DNA of 18,885 nt from Candidatus Methanophagales archaeon (lineage in GTDB: Archaea; Halobacteriota; Syntropharchaeia; Alkanophagales; Methanospirareceae), in assembly GCA_030621535.1 (NCBI GenBank), contig JAUXHM010000001.1, positions 1 to 18,885 on the forward strand, in the 5' to 3' direction. The notes under the pieces are model-generated. The model did no database searches. It saw only the letters and a program-made list of their open reading frames with translations, and was not told the origin of the DNA. Shown here piece after piece: positions 13,572 through 18,885 of the stretch. A program made the position numbers and the translations under genes. Each line of letters opens with the position of its first letter. Within the stretch, counting starts at the first letter, position 1.

Positions 13572-15101
13572 TTAAATCCTTAATTTCCACTGCCATCTCC
13601 TCATCCTTCTTTTACCTATCAATTTGCTTATCTCGTCGCTTGTTACCATTCCAATCACGCTTCTATCCTTACTCACGACAGGTAACGCAGAAATGTTGTA
13701 TTTCTCCAATTTGCGTATTACCAGTTCGAGGGGCTCATCCGAATCAGCGGTAATCACGTTTCTTGTCATTATTTCTGTCAACCCTCTGTGTTGCGTTGCC
13801 ACTGCCGTTGAGATATCCCATGCGGTTACGATACCCACAAGTTTGTTCCCTGCTGATACAACGGGGACATGTGTAGTCTGTGTTTTCAGGAGTAATTTCG
13901 CTGCATCTGCTATGCTCGCCCGTTCACTTATTGTGGTCACTTCGCGTATCATTATATCCTTCACCAGAGGCAGCTCCTCCGTCTGTTTCATCGACTTTAA
14001 CACGGTATCCGTTGGCAGTCGCCCTACGGGCAGCGACAATAAAAACTCCCCTGCTTCTATTTCACTCTTTAACTCGTCCGCAATTCGCTTCGCCATATAA
14101 AAACTTGAAAGAGGCGACGTTGGCACTTCATTACCTTCTATTTCTATCATCCCTGTTTTTAACTCCTCGTAGGTAACTTTCCTCACTACTGGTCGTTCCC
14201 TTCTGCCAACGCCATAATCAAGCACTTCTGTTACAATATCCGCATCTTGTATTCCCGTTTTCTTCGCTATATCCTCGTTCAGTACAGGTATCGGTATTCC
14301 AATACCCACATACAGCGTCACGCCATATTTGTGGAATGTAGCACCTCGGAGGTATTCTGTACTCATTTCCTTCAGGTTCCCCGTGACCATTAACGTTCCA
14401 AAGCGGTCGGCAGGGTTGTGCTGCGTTCCCGTTCCCACCACATATCCGCTTGCACCGCAAAGGAAAATCCTTGTTCCCAATCCTATGGTCTCGAAATCGG
14501 GGTCGTTAGAAAGAGGAGAAAGGGCTCCTGCACCACAATAAGTCGCATTACGATAATTAGGTAGCAGCGTGCCCATATAGGTATATAAAGTTCTGTCCGT
14601 GGAGTTCGCCCCGACTTCATGCCGTTGTGATGAATTCCGCGGATTTATCATTATCGCTTGATTCACCTCGTCAAGCGTAATTGTTGTTTCTATTTCTTTA
14701 CGAGGATAGCAGTCTGTGCCGTAGCCGATAGCCTTCATCTCTAATTGCTTACCCGCCACTAAATCCTCTATTGCATGCCCGCCACCATATTCCATTCCTT
14801 TCTCCTCGGATAATTGTGCTGCTCCTAAATACGCATCTACCGCTGCAAGACCCGTATATGCTTCTACGTCGTTAAGCCACACACGCTGCATTTTTAGCGG
14901 GGGTTCGGAATGCCCGAAGTTGATGAGCACACCTGAGGAACACATAGGGCCAAACGTCCCGGTGGTTACGACATCCACTTCCTTCACTGCTTCTTCTGCC
15001 CCTAACTCGCTCACTATCTCGCTCATTCTATCCGCTGTTACTACGCGAACACTGCCATCCCCGATTTTTTCGTTTATCTCCCCTATGGTTTTAGTTTGCA
15101 T
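13572..15101 (-). CDS. L-aspartate semialdehyde sulfurtransferase (DUF39 with CBS pair), homocysteine synthesis
   Basis: 509 aa. The DUF39/HcyS domain (about 1-365) contains Cys54 in GPMCSSGVL and Cys131 in YGTDCYPRKE, the same positions as the two cysteines studied in Methanosarcina acetivorans MA1821, where a persulfide is carried. GAGALSPLSNDP and LCGASGYVVGTGTQHNP are further family blocks. Two CBS domains follow (about 379-435 and 441-496), often binding adenine nucleotides or SAM, so feedback by methionine/SAM level is plausible. It makes homocysteine from aspartate semialdehyde and sulfide. The ferredoxin-type partner (MA1822) is not in the window. It starts 19 bases after cooC, behind a gaggggggg tract that can serve as the ribosome-binding site. 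Confidence 0.92.
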   Translation of the reverse strand: MQTKTIGEINEKIGDGSVRVVTADRMSEIVSELGAEEAVKEVDVVTTGTFGPMCSSGVLINFGHSEPPLKMQRVWLNDVEAYTGLAAVDAYLGAAQLSEEKGMEYGGGHAIEDLVAGKQLEMKAIGYGTDCYPRKEIETTITLDEVNQAIMINPRNSSQRHEVGANSTDRTLYTYMGTLLPNYRNATYCGAGALSPLSNDPDFETIGLGTRIFLCGASGYVVGTGTQHNPADRFGTLMVTGNLKEMSTEYLRGATFHKYGVTLYVGIGIPIPVLNEDIAKKTGIQDADIVTEVLDYGVGRRERPVVRKVTYEELKTGMIEIEGNEVPTSPLSSFYMAKRIADELKSEIEAGEFLLSLPVGRLPTDTVLKSMKQTEELPLVKDIMIREVTTISERASIADAAKLLLKTQTTHVPVVSAGNKLVGIVTAWDISTAVATQHRGLTEIMTRNVITADSDEPLELVIRKLEKYNISALPVVSKDRSVIGMVTSDEISKLIGKRRMRRWQWKLRI

Positions 15102-15120
15102 AGTACTAATATCCCCCCCC

Positions 15121-15885
15121 TCACATTATAGCTCTCGCTATTCTTCTTATACCGATAACAGACGGCGCATCGTCAGGTAAATCCACGATTGGCACGCCTT
15201 TAAAGTCATATTCAGGGATTAAAGGGTCAAAGGGTATTATTTCCTCTATCGTGAGTCCGTATTTCTTTGCTTCTTCTATTATCATCGCCTCCATGCCCTC
15301 TGGTATTTTATTCGCTATGTTCATCATTTGCTTCACGTCAGCATCTATTTCCTCGGCAATCCGCCTGAGCCGCAATGCGGTTTTTATGCTCTTCAGCGTC
15401 ATGTCCAGCACGACAAGCATCACGTCAACATCTCTTGTCGTTCTTCTACTGAGGTGCTCCAGACCCGCTTCGCAATCTATTATCGTGTAATCGTAGTTCT
15501 TCGTCAACGTGTCTATAATCATTCGTATTATGTGATTTACCGGGCAGTAGCAGCCCGGCCCCTCAGGGCGGCCCATAACCAGCAGGTCATACTGCTCTTC
15601 CTCTTCTATTATCGCCGCTATTTTACCCTCGAATTGCGACCTCACGTCTAACGTAACGTCCCGATGCTTATCCTCCAACAGATCCTCCCTTACATCACCC
15701 GCCGTCTTATCATACGATATCCCAAGTGCCTCAGGCAAGTTTGAATCGGCATCCGCATCCACGGCTAATATGCAAACGTCCTGACCTGCAAGTTTCAGTA
15801 TTTCAGTGATTAACCGCGCGGAAATAGCTGTCTTCCCTGTTCCCCCCTTCCCCGCTACCGCGATTATTTTGCCTTTTCGCATCAT
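15121..15885 (-). CDS. cooC: CooC-type nickel-insertion ATPase (MinD/SIMIBI family)
   Basis: 254 aa from ATG 15885. Deviant Walker A GKGGTGKT (12-19) with the signature lysine of SIMIBI ATPases, ILAVDADADSNLPEALG (switch I region), and GPGCYCPVNH with Cys112 and Cys114, matching the numbering of the metal-binding CxC of Carboxydothermus CooC1. YTIIDCEAGLEHLSRRT is the Walker B/switch II region. CooC proteins dimerise on ATP and load nickel into CO dehydrogenase/acetyl-CoA synthase, so the organism should use the Wood-Ljungdahl route. A TTG at 15909 would add eight residues, but gaggaga lies seven bases before ATG 15885. Directly upstream of the DUF39 gene and likely co-transcribed with it. 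Confidence 0.92.
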   Translation of the reverse strand: MMRKGKIIAVAGKGGTGKTAISARLITEILKLAGQDVCILAVDADADSNLPEALGISYDKTAGDVREDLLEDKHRDVTLDVRSQFEGKIAAIIEEEEQYDLLVMGRPEGPGCYCPVNHIIRMIIDTLTKNYDYTIIDCEAGLEHLSRRTTRDVDVMLVVLDMTLKSIKTALRLRRIAEEIDADVKQMMNIANKIPEGMEAMIIEEAKKYGLTIEEIIPFDPLIPEYDFKGVPIVDLPDDAPSVIGIRRIARAIM

Positions 15886-16045
15886 AAGATTCTCCTCGCT
15901 TGGGCTCAAAGTTCAGATTTGTACAAGAAGGCGTGGTTTGTTTGTTTCTTCCGGTTACCTAACCGCGGCTAAACCCCTGCGGGTATTCTAAACCGCCAAT
16001 TGAACTCACAGCTCACAGCACTTACATTCACCACTCCAAACCTGT

Positions 16046-16192
16046 TTACTTCCCTCTGTGACTGGATTTCATTCTCAAATCCTTCGACCCACATTTCCTG
16101 CATCTCGTCGCTCTGATCGCATTCCTTGCATTGCAGTCCATGCATATTTTCACACGGAAGAGTCTTGCTTCCGCCTCTGGGAATCTTGCCAT
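16046..16192 (-). CDS. rpl40e: 50S ribosomal protein L40e
   Basis: 48 aa, missed by length-based gene calling. [20 protein letters not shown] is the conserved archaeal start, followed by [20 protein letters not shown]. The four cysteines (Cys17, Cys20, Cys31, Cys34) form the C4 zinc site, and the basic end (MKSSHRGK) contacts rRNA. Length is typical for archaeal L40e, which lacks the ubiquitin fusion of eukaryotes. A gaggagaggt tract lies about 11-20 bases upstream and a TATA-like atataaataaaagg is at 16232-16245. It is the single most direct sign that the window is archaeal. It lies 160 bases upstream of cooC on the same strand. Confidence 0.95.
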   Translation of the reverse strand: MARFPEAEARLFRVKICMDCNARNAIRATRCRKCGSKDLRMKSSHRGK

Positions 16193-16231
16193 TTTCGGTT
16201 TTTACCTCTCCTCAGTATATCTACTCTACAA

Positions 16232-16245
16232 CCTTTTATTTATAT
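16232..16245 (-). promoter_or_regulatory. TATA box of the L40e gene
   Basis: Minus strand atataaataaaagg about 40-53 bases before the L40e ATG, leaving room for a short leader containing gaggagaggt. The downstream cooC and DUF39 genes may share this promoter. Confidence 0.55.
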
Positions 16246-16307
16246 CTACTGCATAAAAACCTTTAAATAATTTCACAAATAAAGGAAAGATAAAAAATTA
16301 AATTGTT

Positions 16308-16396
16308 GACACAGATTAACGCAGATTAACACAGATGATAAAAATTAACCGTGTTCAACGTAAATAAATACGCGTAAATCAGTGTTAATCCGTGTC
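16308..16396. repeat. intergenic inverted-repeat element 3 (cagattaac type)
   Basis: Left arm from 16308 (gacacagattaacgcagatt) and right arm 16375-16396 are inverted copies matching at about 17 of 21 positions, with tandem acagattaac units inside. The unit vocabulary is shared with element 1. It ends one base before the TATA-like box of asd. Confidence 0.7.
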
Positions 16397-16427
16397 TTAA
16401 ATAGAAGGAAGTTATACTTTATATACA
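16397..16427 (+). promoter_or_regulatory. asd promoter: TTAAATAG plus gttatactttata leader
   Basis: TTAAATAG (16397-16404) lies about 24-31 bases before the ATG, and gttatactttata (16411-16423) about 5-17 bases before it. No good Shine-Dalgarno. The arrangement copies that of nfi. Confidence 0.5.
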
Positions 16428-17483
16428 ATGAAAAAAATAAAAGTTGGGGTATTAGGTGCGACCGGAAGCGTAGGGCAGCGATTTGTGCAGCTTTTGGACG
16501 GACACCCCTGGTTTGAACTCAAATCGTTGTTTGCTTCTGAACGAAGTGCGGGTAAGAAATACCGCGAGGTATCGAAGTGGTTTCTTCCCTATGAGATGCC
16601 CGCGGAAGCAGCAGAGATGGTAGTGCAATCGCTGAACGATGTGGATACTTCAGAGAACGAAGACATCGCAATTATGTTCTCTGCTTTGCCGGGCTCGGTT
16701 GCAAGCGAGGTAGAGAAGAGATGTGCACAGGCAGGATATTGCGTGGCAAGTAATGTCTCGGTGCATAGGATGGAGCCTGATGTGCCTCTGGTCATTCCTG
16801 AGATAAACGCCGACCACTTAGCATTAATCGAGGTGCAAAAAGAGAAGCGGGGATGGGATGGATTCATCATAACAAATCCTAACTGTTCTGCCATCGTCAT
16901 GACGTTGAGTTTGAAACCGCTGATGAGATACGGGGTAAAAGAAGTGCGGGTGTCAACCATGCAGGCGGTATCGGGTGCGGGATATGCAGGCGTACCGTCA
17001 ATGGCGATTCTGGATAACGTGATACCGTTTATAGAAAGCGAAGAAGATAAGATGGAAAGTGAACCGCTGAAGATTCTCGGCACAGTGGAAGAAGGTTCAG
17101 GAATAAAAAACGCCGCATTCAACGTGTGTGCTTCTTGTCATCGGGTTCCGGTGATGGATGGTCATACCGAGGCGATATGGGTAAAGTTTGAGGAAGGTGT
17201 AACGGAAGAAGAAGCAAAGAAGGCGTTTAAGGACTTCACCACCGACATAAAAACACCTTTTGCTCCTGCGAAGCCTATAATACTGCGTGAGGAGCAGGAT
17301 AGACCGCAGCCCAGGTTAGACCGTGATGCAGGGATGGGTATGAGTGTATCGGTAGGGAGAATAAGAGCAGGAAGAATGGAGAATGAGGTGAAGTACATTG
17401 CACAGGGTCACAATACGGTACGAGGTGCTGCGGGTGCGTCCATATTGAATGCTGAAGTACTGGTGGAGAGGAAATACGTATAA
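16428..17483 (+). CDS. asd: aspartate-semialdehyde dehydrogenase
   Basis: 351 aa, the archaeal/fungal type. NADP-binding loop GATGSVGQ (10-17), [21 protein letters not shown] (the conserved loop before the catalytic domain), active-site Cys153 in [15 protein letters not shown] (182-189), and [13 protein letters not shown] (237-249) with the general-base His246. It reduces aspartyl phosphate to aspartate semialdehyde, feeding Thr, Met and Lys synthesis and, here, the homocysteine synthase at 13572. Length is normal and all catalytic residues are present. Transcribed away from the L40e/cooC/DUF39 block, next to an inverted-repeat element that touches its promoter. Confidence 0.96.
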   Translation: MKKIKVGVLGATGSVGQRFVQLLDGHPWFELKSLFASERSAGKKYREVSKWFLPYEMPAEAAEMVVQSLNDVDTSENEDIAIMFSALPGSVASEVEKRCAQAGYCVASNVSVHRMEPDVPLVIPEINADHLALIEVQKEKRGWDGFIITNPNCSAIVMTLSLKPLMRYGVKEVRVSTMQAVSGAGYAGVPSMAILDNVIPFIESEEDKMESEPLKILGTVEEGSGIKNAAFNVCASCHRVPVMDGHTEAIWVKFEEGVTEEEAKKAFKDFTTDIKTPFAPAKPIILREEQDRPQPRLDRDAGMGMSVSVGRIRAGRMENEVKYIAQGHNTVRGAAGASILNAEVLVERKYV

Positions 17484-17525
17484 AAACCTAATTTTAGTCG
17501 GCTTTTAACAGTGGCTTTAAATTAA

Positions 17526-17690
17526 AATGATTATTTCTTCATCAGCGAATCCATCTCAACGAAATTGCTGGATTGTGAAGTTATTGATAAGGATAAGCTG
17601 AGAAGATATAGCGACCATAATCCTGTATATAAAGTATTCCTAAGAGCGAAACGTTCGGAAAACATCAATCCCCTAATATTTTTAGGGTAG
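17526..17690 (+). pseudogene. possible gene remnant without a start codon
   Basis: A 54-codon open frame after an in-frame TAA, with no ATG; a TTG codon lies at about residue 14. The translation (ISTKLLDCEVIDKDKLRRYS, then DHNPVYKVFLRAKRSENINP) has protein-like composition and may be the tail of a lost gene. A 6-bp hairpin ccctaa/ttaggg (17671-17687) closes it. No family recognised; it may be chance. Confidence 0.25.
17671..17687. terminator. weak hairpin after the remnant
   Basis: Stem ccctaa / ttaggg of 6 bp with a 5-base AT loop, without a clean T-run. It could end transcription from asd or be incidental. Confidence 0.3.
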
Positions 17691-17724
17691 CCTATTTATC
17701 TACCTAACAACATTAATATATAGC

Positions 17725-17862
17725 ATGGACGATAATACCCGGGCTGCGAAAGAGAAAACGTTCTGGGACAAGTTCAGTCCTGAGTATGGCCGATTCATTG
17801 CACCTCCAATGGTCAAGAAGGCAGAGGAACGGAAAGAAGCAGCAAAGCTAAAAAATGAATAA
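17725..17862 (+). CDS. 45-aa protein resembling a methyltransferase N-terminal cap
   Basis: Short frame from ATG 17725 to TAA. KEKTFWDKFSPEYGRFIAP recalls the first helix of many class I SAM methyltransferases (FWDKFAPEYDRF), but the Rossmann fold is missing and the remainder is a charged helix (MVKKAEERKEAAKLKNE). It overlaps the next gene by eight bases (ATG 17855), so the two are translated together, and the third gene in the row is a methyltransferase. It may be a detached N-terminal piece or an independent small subunit. A TATA-like tatttatc (17693-17700) and an AT-rich ttaatatata (17713-17722) precede it, with no Shine-Dalgarno. Confidence 0.55.
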   Translation: MDDNTRAAKEKTFWDKFSPEYGRFIAPPMVKKAEERKEAAKLKNE

Positions 17863-18094
17863 AGAAGACATTGAATGGCTTCGCATAACGGAAGGCATCT
17901 GCAAGTCGGTGCCTGTGATGTACAATGAGAACCGCGTAGGTTCCAATGCCATAACTGACCGAGTTCAGGTTCATAGTCGGCCGATACATGTGAATTCACT
18001 CGAGAATATAGTCAAGCAGGTGGTTGAGGAGGTGACAAAACGTAAGGCATATGTCGTAACCGAGGGTACGGCAGGCTATATTTTGAACCTATGA
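17855..18094 (+). CDS. 79-aa hypothetical protein
   Basis: Begins MNKEDIEWLRITEGICKSVP and ends KAYVVTEGTAGYILNL. The middle contains VQVHSRPIHVNSLENIVKQV, suggesting a strand then a helix (about residues 46-62). No signal peptide or membrane helix. Family not recognised. The start overlaps the 45-aa gene and the stop overlaps the next start as ATGA (18091-18094), so it is locked between the two in one operon. The good coupling supports a real gene. Confidence 0.65.
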   Translation: MNKEDIEWLRITEGICKSVPVMYNENRVGSNAITDRVQVHSRPIHVNSLENIVKQVVEEVTKRKAYVVTEGTAGYILNL

Positions 18095-18885
18095 ACGATA
18101 GCGATAACCGTGGCAAGTTAAAGGAAAACCTCGAAAAGCCATATTATGGATATAGCATAATGAGGTATCTCACAGTGGCTTTAATAATAGGGGGCATTGT
18201 GAGCATAGCACTTGCAATTATTTTCACAGCCTGGGTTTCTATTTCATGCTGGGTTTTAGGAGCAATCTTACTCTCTTTTGGAGTGTTCTGGCATCTTTCG
18301 ATGGGCTGGGTGAACGATCCTGAGAAAATAGAGCTCGTAAAGGATAAGTTCTCAAACCAGTTAGAAAACGTCTGGGCTGGCAATGGTAAAGTGCTGGACA
18401 TGGGAACGGGGCTTGGTCGTGTAGCAATTGAAATAGCCAAACAGTTTCCGGAAGCACAGGTAATTGGCGTGGATACGTGGACGAAAGGCTGGAAATTATT
18501 TGGAATGACGAAAGCAGGTGCGGAGAAAAATGCGAGAATTGAAGGTGTGAGTAGCAGATGCGCGTTCCAAACTGATAGTGCACTTGACTTGCCATTCGGG
18601 GATGGAGAATTTCAATTAGTGGTAAGTTCATTTGCCTTTCACGAGATTAAAGTGCCAGACCGAACGGTTCTCCTCAAAGAAGCCATCCGACTCCTTGCAC
18701 CCGGCGGTGTGTTCGTGATATGCGACCCCTTTAGCGGTTCTTTCTTGAATGCATATAAAGTGAAGAGCGTGCCTGAACTACTTGAAAAGGTGCAGCGGAT
18801 GGGTGTTGACGATGCGAAATTTGTGAGTTTTAAGGAAGCGGGTGTCAATCTCGGTAGGCTCGCGCATATCTGGGAAATGGGATAT
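18091..18885 (+). CDS. membrane-anchored class I SAM methyltransferase (3' end outside window)
   Basis: 265 codons read to the window edge without a stop. Two hydrophobic helices (about residues 24-47 and 52-73) anchor the protein. A Rossmann methyltransferase domain follows: motif I VLDMGTGLGR (101-110), acidic IGVD (Asp128) at the end of strand 2, LDLPFGDGEFQLVVSSFAFHEI (the motif IV region), and LLKEAIRLLAPGGVFVICDP (motifs V-VI). It is of the UbiE/small-molecule type, so lipid, quinone or another hydrophobic substrate is plausible. The start overlaps the upstream stop (ATGA). The active-site loop looks intact; substrate unknown. Confidence 0.85.
   Translation, partial: MNDSDNRGKLKENLEKPYYGYSIMRYLTVALIIGGIVSIALAIIFTAWVSISCWVLGAILLSFGVFWHLSMGWVNDPEKIELVKDKFSNQLENVWAGNGKVLDMGTGLGRVAIEIAKQFPEAQVIGVDTWTKGWKLFGMTKAGAEKNARIEGVSSRCAFQTDSALDLPFGDGEFQLVVSSFAFHEIKVPDRTVLLKEAIRLLAPGGVFVICDPFSGSFLNAYKVKSVPELLEKVQRMGVDDAKFVSFKEAGVNLGRLAHIWEMGY

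Noticed and set aside
16058..16270. 70-aa plus-strand open frame
   Set aside because: It is the antisense shadow of the L40e gene on the minus strand.
16411..16425. gttatactttatata directly before asd as its main TATA box
   Set aside because: It lies only a few bases from the ATG, too close for a TATA box; TTAAATAG at 16397 has the right distance.

Overview
The window reads as a chromosomal segment of a euryarchaeon, probably a methanogen or methane-oxidising relative (Methanosarcina/Syntrophoarchaeum/ANME-like). Pointers are a ribosomal protein L40e gene, archaeal TATA boxes about 25-35 nt before starts, a DUF39-CBS homocysteine synthase of the Methanosarcina MA1821 type next to aspartate-semialdehyde dehydrogenase, a CooC-type nickel-insertion ATPase, a Mut7-C RNase with zinc ribbon, and archaeal SpeD. 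The exact lineage is inference. RecQ and the PspA/DUF350/DUF4178 set look bacterial in ancestry.

Layout. 1-2300: a tiny membrane peptide, endonuclease V, an antitoxin-like gene with a broken MazF-like toxin, two intergenic inverted-repeat elements, and a Mut7-C RNase. 2400-3740: a lipoprotein gene with a clear promoter, ribosome-binding site and terminator, convergent with an Ogt-type DNA repair gene. 3775-6517: a two-gene operon of a membrane-fused spermidine-synthase-like protein and a two-TM K+ channel. 6518-7887: a decayed stretch with a zinc-ribbon gene, a MITE-like element and an IS200 transposase pseudogene. 7888-13526 (minus strand): one tightly packed operon, DUF4178 > PspA > unknown 114-aa protein > SpeD > DUF350 > unknown Gly/Tyr-rich membrane protein > RecQ. 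13572-16192 (minus): L40e, CooC, DUF39-CBS. 16428-17483: asd. 17725-18885: two small genes and a membrane-anchored methyltransferase cut by the window edge.

How they work together. (1) SpeD makes decarboxylated SAM, the aminopropyl donor for the SpeE-like protein. With PspA, DUF350, DUF4178 and the ion channel these make a membrane-stress/polyamine module whose two arms are now separated by a dead transposase and recQ. This is the most interesting system in the window. Related bacterial sets are E. coli yjfIJKLMC and the mycobacterial DUF4178-DUF4247-DUF350-speE run. (2) Asd supplies aspartate semialdehyde, which the DUF39-CBS protein turns into homocysteine, so the two genes flanking L40e/CooC form one sulfur-assimilation route. 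(3) Inverted-repeat elements abut the TATA boxes of both nfi and asd, suggesting that a dispersed repeat carries a promoter.

No CRISPR array, rRNA or tRNA was seen. No stretch longer than about 300 bases lacks a gene or pseudogene.
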